Shown: piece by piece, positions 21,813-33,617 of the stretch | Layout: the number at the start of each line of letters is the position of its first letter | How positions within the stretch are numbered: the first letter of the stretch is position 1 | NCBI GenBank assembly: GCA_015350385.1 | Contig: WNKI01000002.1 | Location: forward strand, 4,032,894 to 4,096,893 | From: Aculops lycopersici | Lineage: Eukaryota > Arthropoda > Arachnida > Trombidiformes > Eriophyidae | DNA length: 64,000 nt | Direction of reading: 5' to 3' | Notes under the pieces: generated by a model | Database searches by the model: none | What the model was told of the DNA's origin: nothing | What the model saw: only the letters and a program-made list of their open reading frames with translations | Made by a program: the position numbers and the translations under genes

Positions 21813-24800
21813 ATGACAACGATGGCGCGACACGCAAAACATCAGCAACAAGCTACTCAAACGCAACTTCATCAGCACCAACGAAACCACCACCAAACCC
21901 AAACGCCAAGCCAGCAGCAACCAAAGCAGAAGCCTCAAGAGGCCAGCTTGATTGGTTCGAGAATGGCACTAAAGCCGGCAAATGTAAAATCAGCAACACC
22001 ATTCAAGCAAGTTAACAAATCAGCTACTACAACATCAACAACTAGTGATAAATATTCTATTGCCCACACAAGCGTTAGCCGACCGACTAATCAAGCAACG
22101 CAATTGGAGCAGGATGGCAAGCGAACGCTTATCAAGAATCAGCTTTATCTCATCGAGCAGTTGCAATTGGAGAATGCAAATTTAAGAAACGAGCGGGACC
22201 AATTGCAGCTCGAAAACGAAGAGCTCAAGTTTCAATTACAAATGATCAGGTAAGTTTTTCTCAATGTTCCGCACTTATTTGATTATAAAAATGTTTCCAT
22301 TAGATCATTCGAGATTCGTGTCCCCGAGTCATCAATTCTAGTGCTGCTCTCTTGGCAGTTAAACTATGCCAAGGTCACAAGTTGGGGTCACCACAAGAGA
22401 CACTAGCGCAACAAAATCTAGTAGAATTACGCACATTAATTCCAGCTGCCTCTCCTGACTAAAGAGCAGTGGTCGCTAATGAGCTGCCAGGTTAATTTTT
22501 TATTGGTTTGCCTATCTAGGGACGCACTGATTGCGCGCCAGGTTGCTCTGCGAACCACGTGCTTCATCTGTTGCCACTGGAGCATTTGTTTTTTCCAAGA
22601 TAATAATAACAGTTACAACAGTAACAATAACAACAATTCTAACTTTGCATTGGGTAGAAAATCCAGTGGCAAATGTTTACATTGTTTCGCTACCTCGATC
22701 GACACCCGTCAGTGAGTTTTGCCCCGATCTCGCCCACCTGGTTTCTTTTTAAATCTCTGCTACGTGATCGCCATCAAAGAAAACCGGTTTGCCCTCCCAT
22801 TCAAACTAACCGGGATGAGCGTAACTCGAGTTGCACGAGCCACTGGTTATTGCCAAGGTGTGCAAAAGGCCAAGTTTTTCCGGTGCCGTTGACCAGTGGA
22901 TTTAGCGCTGCCACACAAAAGCAACATGTCGTTTTAGTCGTTGTCTTTAGTGCAGAATCCGATGCCGGTTGTTTATGTATCGAATGTCGGCGGTGTTGTT
23001 GGCACACAGGAAGTAGAGAGTGCAACAGGAAGTTGCGGCACCAGGTCGAAATTCGGCACTCTGTCGTTACGCTCTTCAAGATGAACTGGAACCATCGAGA
23101 CAATAGATTCACTCGAGTTTGAGATTCCAAACTGACGCAACAAGTTGCTGATTCAACCGCCACCGACCATTCGCCACAAACTGGTGCCATTTTTACAACC
23201 ACCCTCCTTCAGAATTTGTGATGCCATACTAGTGCTACTGTACAAAAGTGGAAGAATTCCGACCAATTTAACCTGGGCACACAGCACAAAGGAATGCGCC
23301 AATTCTTTTCTCAAAATGATTGGTTGGTTGGTTGGTTTAGTTTGTGGGGCACATCAATGTGTTTGGCAGTTGAGAGGCAAGATTCAGGTTGATTTCAAGT
23401 GATTGTCGATCCAACGACTTACGTTGGTTGGCAACCGAACGAAACGACTTTTCTCGCTTGGATTAGCCGCAAAGCGAATGTTGAATTGAATCTGTATGCC
23501 TATCTATCTGTCAGATGAACTTTGGACAGGAGTAGGAGCTAGTTGAACATGAATGACGACTGAAGGAGGGTAATTCCGTCTAATAGTTGTGCCACTGGCT
23601 GATGTTCAGGTGTTTTGCTGGACTCGGACTCTTAACGGCCGGTACTCTCGAGTCCAGCTAGTAGAGTTATCACGACTATCCACCGACCTTCTCGAATACA
23701 AAGCAAGCGGATTATCGAAAAGAGCGCGCGAGAGAGGGAGGGACCGAGAAGAAGATATGTTATGGCACAACTCGATTGTACTGTCGGATCTATTCAATCG
23801 CGAGATTTAATGCCTTCGTAGCTGGCTAAGTTCTGTTGTCAGTGGCAAGTAGTGAGATAAGGTGAAACTTTTTTCGCGTTACCAGTCCATCTCGCAGGTG
23901 AATGATATAAACTCGCAGTCAGCGCGTTCGGATCAAGTTAATTGAATTGACCGACTAGTCGGTTGGTAAGTGAAATTCTCGGACACGAAATCATTTGGTC
24001 AAAGTGGAAGATTTTTCTCGTCTAGCATCCATTTGCTTTTGGCTATACCAAATACACGACAATGACATTTGCCTCTTATCGGGACAAACCTCCGACTGAT
24101 TTGATTTATATCCAGAAACAGCGCGATTCTTGCCAATTCGCCGGAACTTTCGCCTCTTGCGTCAATTTGGTCAAACATCATACAAACTTTCCTCTGTATA
24201 TTTTCTGGCAGATGAGTTCGGCCGCTCGCATTAAATCTACATTTAGTTAAAACTTTTGGGTTACAGAAGCAACATGTGGCCTCTTCATCTATATATATAT
24301 ATATATATATATGGCGGATATATATATATATATATATCCGCCACGTTCTTAGTCCGACGAGAACATGTGTGCCGCTAATTTAGTGTGGCTTTGACTTTGT
24401 GACAGTGCTCCAAAAGGTTGCTGCTCTAAAATTCTTCCTCCTGCTGATCAAGTTAATTGAGTCGAAAGGCAACTGATTCTCTCGTTTTATGAACTGCGAG
24501 TCAAGATTGCGATGGTCACGTTGACTGTTGGACAGTTCGGCGCTCGCCCGTGTTACCTGACAACCGGCAAGTATCGTAATGATCGCGCGGCGGTTGTCTC
24601 AATCTACAACGAGAACTTCAGTATTCCGATCGATTTTGATCGGAGAAAAGTAGTGCAACTAAATTATTGCTCGGTGACAAACAAATATGATTGACCGTTG
24701 GCATCATTAGACCCAATGATCGGTGGAGGAGTAAACATAGCAACGCAACATTTCGCGATTAGAAATGTAGAGTGGCCGAGAGTAGATCACTGCCATCAAT

Positions 24801-27800
24801 CACTTTGCAATCGTGCGGTTACTTCACTTTCGCTCGCCTACATCCAAGTTAGAGTGCCTAAGTTTTGATCGTCATTAAAACTAGTTTTCTCTAGTCCCCT
24901 ACAATCTCGTTTCATTTAGTTGTGATCAATTGATTGCGTGAGCGGCATTCCATTGATGATTAAAATGGCCAACTTGAGCGCGTTTGTTTCTGTATTGATA
25001 CTCCTCCAACAGCCAGATGTCTTCCATTAGTTGGAATGGTTGGTTGGAATGGGAAACACGTCGCTTTCATGGCACTCGATTAATTTTTGATCTATTTATC
25101 CAAATGAGGGAACCGTCAAGTTGTTGCTAGCGTCGAGAAAGTGGGACACCTGAGTTGTAGAGAAGCGAAGCAATAGACTTGGAAATACGACAAAAACGCG
25201 TTTTTCATGGTTGATGCAACTCTGCTTGCAATCCAACATCGCTGAGGTAATCAACTATAATTGGACATTGCCTCTTCCATTCAATGTTCTAGCGACACTG
25301 AGTAGGCGGTACCTTTGCAATTCTCCACTCGCTAAATCGTTCCAATGCCACAACCATGAACTCAAATGAACTCAGATAACTTCCATGGTGATATTATCCT
25401 AACCACTTACACTTTTCCCTCTAAACTCAACTCAAATCACCCACTCAACTATTTGATAACAACCAACAACTACGCGCTCAAATCTATTCTATGAACACCG
25501 TCAATGTGGAATCATCACCAATTTTTCTATCGTCGTCGCCGCCTCCTCCAAACAGCTCGTCAAATATTCTGAGCCAACCGGGGGCGACATATAACAATAG
25601 ACAATTTGAGAAATTGGTGGAACACGACGACAAGATCAATAGCCACAACAGCAGTGGGAGCAACAACAACACTATCCACAATACAAACCAAGCAAATATT
25701 ACCGCAGTAGCTGTTGGACAAAAACAACAGCCTGTAGCGGGTAGTAGCACCAGTGACAATGGTTGTAGTGGCAACCAGGTCAAGTTTGACTTATTGACGA
25801 CGAAAACGGTAGCCAAAACTCGGCAACCGTCGATGAGGCTTAACGCCGCCTCTGACGACAATCACCAAATCATTCCAAACGCGACAGTTTCAGTTAGTTC
25901 GGACATTTCGAAACTATCGTCGATAGTGAGACAGACGGTGGCCACTGTTGCGGCTACCATAGTTCCCATTGGTGGGAACAACACTGCGATAGCAACTGGC
26001 AAGCGGCGCAATGTAACTACAGCCACCGGTGACTGTTCTAATGCAACCGTCTTAACAGGTGGTAGTAGCTCGAAGAGCGATGATAAATCAGCGAGCTCAT
26101 TGTCTACCGGTAAATTCAGTGCCAATACGGAACTGTCGCTCGATTCAACTCATGCTACTCTTTCAAATGAGCATTTAATATCTCCGACTGTCACAACCGA
26201 CGCTGCTCCTGTTGATGATAATTCCGACGAAGATCGTAATCCATCACCCAGGGCACTGTCTCTATTACGCCACCAACAAGACGAAGAGGATGATCAGCAA
26301 CAAGAGCAACGGGCCAAGCTTGTTGAGCAACTTTACGGGGATAGTGACGAGGTTCAGGCGGCAGCAATTATAATCCAAAAAGCCTTTCGTAAGCATCAGA
26401 TTTGTAAGCGATTTAGGACGATAACTGAGCAGCTAAGACACACTTGCAATCCGGGAACGACGGCGACAGTTAATTTTGATAACAATAGAAGTGCACCAAA
26501 ATCGACCTCAAGTGGCAATAACGATGCCGTTAGCTTGGCGTCTGCCACTGGCCAACCAACATCATCGCTGACAACCTTGACGTCAGCGTCGTCGTCGTCG
26601 TCAGCTCCGAGCAGCACATTCAATCCAACACAAACAGCAACAGCGACAACAACAATACCATCCGCAACATCAAAACTTTCCGACAACATCCAATATGCAG
26701 TCGGGGCAACTAGAGCGGCAGCCTGGGAGTCGTTGAGTCAGGCGGCCAACCGGCTTGCTGCCAGCGCTGCCGCCGCCACTTCCGGTTTTGTCAATAAACA
26801 ACAACCCACAATTGGCAACAAGTCAAATTTAACTAGTCAGCAGCAACAGCATCAATCGATCACCAATAATAATAATAATAACAACAACTCATCAAGCGGA
26901 AGCCATCAGCAGCAACACGCCCCGATGACTTCGATAATAACACCACAACATCAACCGCACCACCATAACCATCAGAATGGAACTCGAGGCTTATCGCAAA
27001 ATATTCAGCACCAACAAGGCAACAAACAGCAGCAAGATCCGGTTGTAGCTGCGGCAATCAATTTTCAGCAGCTTGAGTCTATTAGGAAGCGCCAGTATCG
27101 CGTCGGCTTGAACATTTTCAACAAGCATCCCGAGAAGGGGGTTAGCTTTTTAGTTGCTCACTCTTTCATCGATGCCTCGTCGCCCTACTCAAAGAACTCA
27201 ACTAGCTACTATCAATCGAATCAATTATACCTGATGGACGAGAAGCAAATGACATCGTCGATCACGCAACATTCTTCTAACCACCGAACAGCCCCACTCA
27301 ACTGCCACCTATGCCACGAGGAGGAGAACCTCAAGAGAAATGTTGCCCATTTTTTGCTTCATCGCAAAGGATTGGCCAAAGAAAAGATTGGCCAATATTT
27401 GGGCAACTTACAAGAGCAATTCAATCAAGATGTGCTCAAGTTCTATTTGCAAGAGCTCGACTTTAACGGGTTGCAAATTGATATAGCACTGAGAAAATTC
27501 TCGTCCACCTTCCGGTTGCCGGGGGAAGCACAAAAGATTGAGCGGATTGTAGATTGTTTCGCCCAGCGATATGTTCAGTGTCAGCAGCAGCAAGTCAATC
27601 CGTCAGTGCAACCTCCGACCCAGATAGCTGTCAACAATAATCCAACGACAACAACAAATGCTAACCAACAGCATCAACAACAACCGCAACAGTTTGGTTG
27701 CTCGAACTACAAAAACAATCTAATGCTTCTCTCGAAGGATGAGATTTTCATATTAACTTTTGCAATCATTATGCTAAACACTGATCTGCATTCGCCATCT

Positions 27801-29192
27801 TTGAAGCCAACCTCACGAATGTCCGGCACCCAATTCATCAATAACCTTCGAGGTGTGTTCAAGTCGCAGACGATTAACGAGAGCGATTTGTTGGAAATTT
27901 ACGAGCGAGTTAAGGCCAATCAAATAACCACCACCCCAGATCATGTTACCCATGTGATGAAGGTTCAACAGGGCTTAACTGTTACCAATTTCCAAAGAAA
28001 AGAGCTGCCAAATCTTTGCGTGCCTCACCGTAGACTAGTTTGCTTCTGTAGACTATTCGAGGTTTATGATGTCAACAAAAAAGAGAGGGTAGGACAGCAT
28101 CAACGCGAAATATTCTTATTCAATGACATGCTACTGGTCACCAAGCTCGCTAGGTAAGTGATTGATTTTGTTGTTGCGCTGATGTTAAATCTTGAAATCG
28201 ATGTGAATCAGACAAACTAACACATTTCTATTTATCCTAATCGTTAACTCAAATAGGCGAGTTAGAGCCAATACCATGCAGCAATACACCTATAGGCAGA
28301 GTATACCACTACAAGGTCTCTATGTTCAGCTTTTTCAGTCGACTCGTAAGTACACAACCAAAATATTTGATATATCTTGATCACTTAAAATCCATTGGCG
28401 GAAGATTGGTGACTAACGGTTTCCAATTAACTTCTACAACAATACATAGACTATCAATATGGAATAAGATTGTGCCAAAAGTCTAACGACGAGACATTGA
28501 TCATGTTCAACGCACGAAACGAGATGGATCAAAGTAGATTTGTGGATGATCTAAGTGAGAGTATAGCGGAAATGGATGAGATGGCCGCAATCAAGGCCAA
28601 TGATGTAATTGACACTATACATTTCAAGTATCAGGATAGATTGAGGCAGCACTCAATGTTGCATAATAACAATGAGAATATTCCACCGCAACAAGTTGGA
28701 GCAGATCAAAACCAGTGTTTCGAAAATACCAATACAATCCAGATTACGACAAACATTTGTGATAACAACTATAACAGAAAATTAGAAAATAGCAACAACA
28801 CTAATAAGCAAAAACACCAACTTGAGGAGGAGATACAATTCGTTTCCGGTGCCAGATCCTCTCTTCTGGCTGCGGGATTGGAGCAAACGCGTAGAGTTAG
28901 ATCAAAGTTTAACTCAATGTCAAATCTATCCAGCGTTGCCGAGTCCAGGGACGATGATCTCGCTGTCACGGGTAATAGTAGCTCTAATGGCAGTCCAATC
29001 CGAACAACCGGTGGCCTGCGCCAGAATCAATCTTTTGTTCAACAAGAAGCTGATAGAACCATGATTTCGGATGAATCTCATAGCAGCGACCAAACTTCAA
29101 GCTCGCAACGAAGATCTTCAAGTAACTCTGTTCATTCACTCGACTCTGGCTTATTTCTATCCCGAGATGTATCACCAAATCAATCTAGCTAA
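21813..29192 (+). CDS. siz: IQSEC/schizo-type Arf guanine nucleotide exchange factor (four exons)
   Basis: Arf GEF of the IQSEC (BRAG; Drosophila schizo/loner) family, which activates Arf6-class GTPases at membranes and synapses. Proposed exons: 21813-22249, 25574-28153, 28257-28345 and 28450-29192, in frame for about 1282 residues. Exon 1 ends in a coiled coil rich in LEN/QLQLEN. An IQ motif (AAIIIQKAFRKHQ, about residue 403) follows low-complexity Ser/Thr/Asn sequence. The Sec7 domain (about 645-940) has the glutamate finger in LPGEAQKIER and the AIIMLNTDLHS motif. The PH domain (about 960-1100) includes PHRRLVCFCRLFEV, HQREIFLFNDMLL and SIAEMDEM. Two insertions interrupt Sec7: about 45 residues with CHLC near its start, and a Gln/Asn-rich one before the NTD motif. 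A second ATG at 25491, in the same frame and upstream of the exon 2 acceptor, may start a shorter isoform. Confidence 0.93.
22250..25573 (+). other. large first intron of the IQSEC gene
   Basis: Bounded by CAG|GTAAGT at 22250 and a TCTGAG|C acceptor at 25573, which keeps phase 2. At 3.3 kb it is more than ten times any other intron in the window. No gene is recognised inside; it holds an AT palindrome near 24313 and probably an alternative promoter ahead of 25491. Confidence 0.55.
24289..24342. repeat. (AT)n tract with perfect palindrome
   Basis: A run of AT dinucleotides (24289-24312) is followed by a 30-base perfect palindrome, GGCGGA, (TA)9, TCCGCC (24313-24342). It could form a hairpin or cruciform. 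It lies in the first intron of the IQSEC gene. Confidence 0.85.
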
Positions 29193-29387
29193 CTCTTTGT
29201 TCTAACTTTTAGTGTGATAGAATGTTAGCCGCCAATTAGCTTTAAGCCAAACGATTGCTGCCAGCAACTTGATTGTAAATCATACGAATGTTCGCTTTGT
29301 TTCAGATCTCGGCATTTAAGGCAAAAAATGAAAATTTAAGGTCAACGTAGTCAAACTTGGATAGGTTGGAAGCAATAATAGAGGCGA

Positions 29388-29393
29388 ATAAAA
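29388..29393 (+). terminator. polyadenylation signal AATAAA (IQSEC)
   Basis: Canonical hexamer about 200 bases after the IQSEC stop, before the convergent VMA21 gene. Confidence 0.55.
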
Positions 29394-29642
29394 TTGCCTT
29401 AATTATATCCTACTATATATTTAAATCAGTGTTGTTTCTCTCTGATATAATATTTTTAACTTAATTGAATGAATAATTGGAGTTTCTGAACCCCGTTGCT
29501 TACATGGTATCTGATTTGCTTGTGCTCTAATCTAATAGATGATGTAGTTGACTGGACTATGGAGATTGAATGACATGAACTATCGGTGATTTTGAGTTAC
29601 CAAGGTGTCTCTTGTTCTTTGCCAGTATTTGCTTCAACCAAA

Positions 29643-29924
29643 TCAGTCCTCTTTAAGCTCGATCTCTGCCACAGGCTCTTTGATTGCTCTATATACAAAA
29701 CCGGCTAGAATGATATGGACTGTAACTATGGCTGAAAGGGCACCAATAACTGTTGAACCGTTTGATAGGTAACTGAACAGGTAGTAAGCTGTGAGTGGCA
29801 TCGTTATCATTCCTACACTAAATATTGCTAGAGTGAACAAGACCCCTCGCGACAAACCCTTGGCTGGATACCGTTTACTCAAAGCATTCAAATGCTTCTT
29901 AACCAGCTTTTCGCTTAAGACCAT
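29643..29924 (-). CDS. VMA21: VMA21-like V-ATPase assembly factor
   Basis: Small ER membrane protein of 93 residues that helps assemble the V0 sector of the vacuolar proton pump. It has the family layout: a basic cytosolic N-terminus, a first membrane segment (GVLFTLAIFSVGMITMPLTAYYL; conserved F-x-x-x-M-x-x-x-P), a short luminal loop, a second membrane segment (IVTVHIILAGFVYRA; the family has VHVVLALFVY) and a charged tail. The start codon lies in an AAGATGG context. Length is typical. It is a single exon, convergent with the IQSEC gene. The C-terminal tail EIELKED does not show a clear KKxx retrieval motif, so retrieval may differ from yeast. Confidence 0.85.
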   Translation of the reverse strand: MVLSEKLVKKHLNALSKRYPAKGLSRGVLFTLAIFSVGMITMPLTAYYLFSYLSNGSTVIGALSAIVTVHIILAGFVYRAIKEPVAEIELKED

Positions 29925-31358
29925 CTTTGAGCTTCTTGTTTCTCCTTCTTGAGTTGAGCAGCGTTAGTCTGAAATGACGGTAAGTTCTGCTATTAAGTAT
30001 AGTCAGAAGTTTTTAAATCCAATCTGTTGAGTTGATCGTGATCAATGATGAAGATTCATCATTTGCAGGGGTTTCGCAAGTCGTAAGTTTCGTTATGTAA
30101 AATTTATTTCCAATAATGATTGAGATAGACTAGTCAGATATTTTACTATGCTTGAGTCTGTCCAGATGAATCTCAATGTCAGATCTTGGTTTGGCTTATC
30201 GATTCAACAAGCTCATATTGCTGCAACGGTTGGAATGTATCTGTGCTCTATCGTCGAGCTAGTCTTATAGCACGTGTCAGATTAGTGAGGAAATATTGAT
30301 AATTTTTCTAAAATTTGTGTGTGACAAAGTCGAATGATTTATCTAATTCTTATGAAATGATACGTATAATAAGGGAGATAGAATAAATCTCAAATCATAA
30401 ACTCGAGATGTCTGGGACAACAATGATATCAGTGTCGACGAACAACAACAACAGCAGCTTGTTGTTGATTTGCACCATTTTGTTCACGAAAAATTTGGTG
30501 CACCATAGTAAACTTAGGCTGTAACATGCTCGACAAGCCACTTTGGCCTCTGGTGCGCACCATCCACTACAACAGATCAACTAGCTTGTCCTGCAGTTTA
30601 GGAATAAAGTTAGGTAGGATCACGTGCAGTAAAAGATTCGTCGCCGAGAAGCTCAATGAGAAATTGTTCCCGACCTTTTGTCTGCAGACATTCAAGGCGA
30701 GCGAAGTCCGTTTTTTCCCTCTTTTCGCAAGCATCTCCCACGGGTCCGCATGCAATTCCAACGTGAGAGTTTCCTAGATCATGGGGGAAAGCAAAGACAG
30801 CGGACTTCATTGACTCATTGTGGATGTGTGGTAAAATAATGCCTTCTGTCTGCCTGCCTGTCTGCGAGAATATCTGTATACATTTTTGTGTGTGCTACCG
30901 TTGCCGTGAGTGTGAGCGAAGATTTGCGACCGTCTGTCTGTGCGTGCGTTAGCCTGTGTGGCGACCGCGGTTGTATAATCTACTAGATTGTTTGTCTGTC
31001 CGTGTGTCGAGCGTCCGGCTGCAAGAGAGTCAATGCATTACCAATCTTTATTCTTGTATTGTATTTCAAGGTGTGAATTAACAATCAATTATTGTTATTA
31101 TTATCATTACCAACATTTTAAACATTTGCTTATATTTTGCTAATCAAGTGATCGAATATTATAGAAGTAAACTTGATCCATTTAACAAGTCGAATGGGAT
31201 TCTGCAAAATATTAAGCAGAGAAGACCAAATTTCGCAAAACAAAGGTTATTAGATATCGATACATGCCATTAAATGTTGACTTAAACCAACATATCTTAT
31301 AGATCAACCTGCGGGTTCAGAAAGTTGATCATCGATACTTATATCGACTACTATCATT
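29925..31358. other. divergent intergenic region, VMA21 / zinc-finger gene
   Basis: Holds the two divergent promoters. TGCACCA-type motifs cluster at 30471, 30496 and 30551. A TCTGTCTGCCTGCCTG-like simple repeat lies near 30846. I see no coding sequence. Confidence 0.5.
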
Positions 31359-33232
31359 ATGTTTAGGCCGCGCCATGCTTACCGGTCACCTATTACCAAT
31401 AGGTACCGAGGCAAGGCGAAAGGTTGCCCTGTTTTTAACAACATTACCGACGTACAATCCAATATGGTTGAGCAACATGAAGAGTGTCTAGAATGCCTTT
31501 CAAAAATTAAAAACCGTCAGGATCTATATCGAACTTTGGCAGACAATAACAAGCCAAGTAATAATGTAATCAAGGTAAGTAATTAGAGATGATAGTTGTC
31601 CTGTCCAAATATAACAAATCATTGAACGCAACACTCAACTAACTTACATCCACCAATCCAAATACACAGAGCCTCCAAAAACTATCTCATTCAGCCTCAA
31701 ACAACAGATTAAAAACGTGCCTTCAATTCCTGATCATCAAAGTAAACGAGAGATCTATTACAGTACCACAACAAACAACAGCAGCCACCAAGAATAACAC
31801 ATCAACAAACAATATCACAAATAGTAACAACAATAGCCCCAAATCGATCGACAGCCCTATGGAAATAACTCGAACTAACGAACATTCATCCATTCTAGGT
31901 CATAAGCAACAGACTAAAAGGCAAAGATTGCTTGGTCATAATCAACATAAGCTACATCCGAATAATATTGGTCGACACAAATTGAATCAAATAGCTAGTC
32001 CCCCTCAAGACCTAGTGAGCTCGACCCAAGATCAAATTGGGCCGTCTCAAGACGACCATGATTGCCAGACCAGTCCTTCGATGCTTGTATCCACTCAAAC
32101 AGATGATTTGCAAGATTCGCACCCTGATCAGGTAAACGGCTATTCCAGAAGAGATGACAGTCCGTCTGCATCCACGATCGAGCCTGAAGAATGTAGTCTT
32201 GATTGCAAATCACAACAAACTCATTCTAGTCCTACACTCAATCATGCATCAACTACTACCACGACTTCAACAACAACAAACGCGACAACCAGCACTAGTC
32301 CTTCTCGAGTAGCATCTAATAAGCGTATCAAATCTGAGGATGATAGCGCCACACATTCACCCAATTCCAACGGTAGGAGTCCTATCGACAAGAGAAGAGG
32401 AGGTCTACAGGATGATTTTAATCTTGACTCATCAGCTATCGCAAGGTGGTCTGCAGAATCTCATAATTCGCCTTCTTCGCCTATTTCATCGGGATCGTCA
32501 ACTTCATCGATATCATCGGGGTCCTCATGTGACTCGTTCTGCTCATCTTCGTGCACTTCATCCCCATCTCGATCTCGATCTCCATCGCCGTCGCCTATCT
32601 CCTCGCCTGAGTTCATTGACGAGCTGCGAGGTCCAAGATTGAAGCTTAGTGAGGAAAAGATACGCAAAATCAAGAAACGACCTGTTTCATTCGACGACTG
32701 TTATAACAATGAATATTCACTTGCAAGCACGCCAACTACGAGCAGTGGCTGCAGTCCCAGTCATCATCCAGCAAACCAGAACTCAAGATTCCCTATTGCA
32801 AATCCTGTAGTCCATATCTTTCAAGCCCCGCCTAGATTTGTCAATGATCTTAAACCTTGCGATCTACTTTTGAAACCACCAAAGTCTAACCAAGCAAAGA
32901 CTCCACCGCCTGCAGCGATAGAGATGTTGAACTGTGCCATTTGCGGTATTAAAGAAAAGCTCCCGAATATAAGTAAGGCATTTGGTCAGAATAGTTGTCA
33001 ATTATGCACGAAGTTCTTCGCAGCATTCTTGAAGCAGCCACAACAGTTATATTGTGCTCAAGATGGCGATTGCCTAATGACATTCGATCGAAGGTGTCAA
33101 GCATGTTGGATCAAGATATGTCTGCAAAAATTTGATATCGAAGAAGAGCATCGGAAAATAGGCCACAAATATTCACCAAAGCTTCTTTCAGCGCCAAATG
33201 TATCTCTGATCACTATAGACACATCCCTATAG
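31359..33232 (+). CDS. putative nuclear protein with a nuclear-receptor-like zinc finger (two exons)
   Basis: Exon 31359-31574 joins in frame to 31670-33232, giving about 592 residues. I do not recognise the family. Most of the protein is polar and low-complexity: Gln/His/Asn, then Ser/Thr runs, an SRSRSPSPSP stretch and an acidic/basic mix. Near the C-terminus (about 493-563) lie eight cysteines arranged CxxC-x17-CxxC, then C-x5-C-x7-CxxC, with CQLCTKFF and CQACWIKICL placed like the P-box and second-finger segments of steroid receptor DNA-binding domains (CEGCKGFF, CRLKKCL). No ligand-binding domain follows; the protein ends about 30 residues later. This suggests a DNA- or chromatin-binding factor, as inference. 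The first exon has a CLECLSKIKN motif of unknown meaning. The gene is convergent with the RSBN1-family gene. Confidence 0.7.
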
Positions 33233-33536
33233 CTTGAAGAGTACTTAGAAAGCATACATGTTGGGATAGATGTGAACAATGGACTGATCTCACAAACGAG
33301 GTGAAACCTGTTATCTGGCCACTCATGCCAACTAAGATTCGCAATCAAAAGCTTGAATCACAAAATCAATGAGAATGGTCGATCAAAGATTTATAATGGG
33401 ACCTTATTACATTGACACCGGCCTACAGAAACAACCACGATGCAAATCGATGTGTGCAAATGTGTCTGCGTCTCTAGGGAGCTGATTTGTGAATTTGCTT
33501 CAATCTCACTTTCTCCTCATAGAGTAACACCAAGTC

Positions 33537-33542
33537 AATAAA
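33537..33542 (+). terminator. polyadenylation signal AATAAA
   Basis: Canonical hexamer 305 bases past the zinc-finger gene stop and 76 bases before the stop of the convergent gene. Confidence 0.55.
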
Positions 33543-33617
33543 AAAATGTATCCCATTTCGTTATGGGCTAGTCGAACTAAATTCAGTATGTTTTCAGTGT
33601 TTAATCAGCATGATAAT

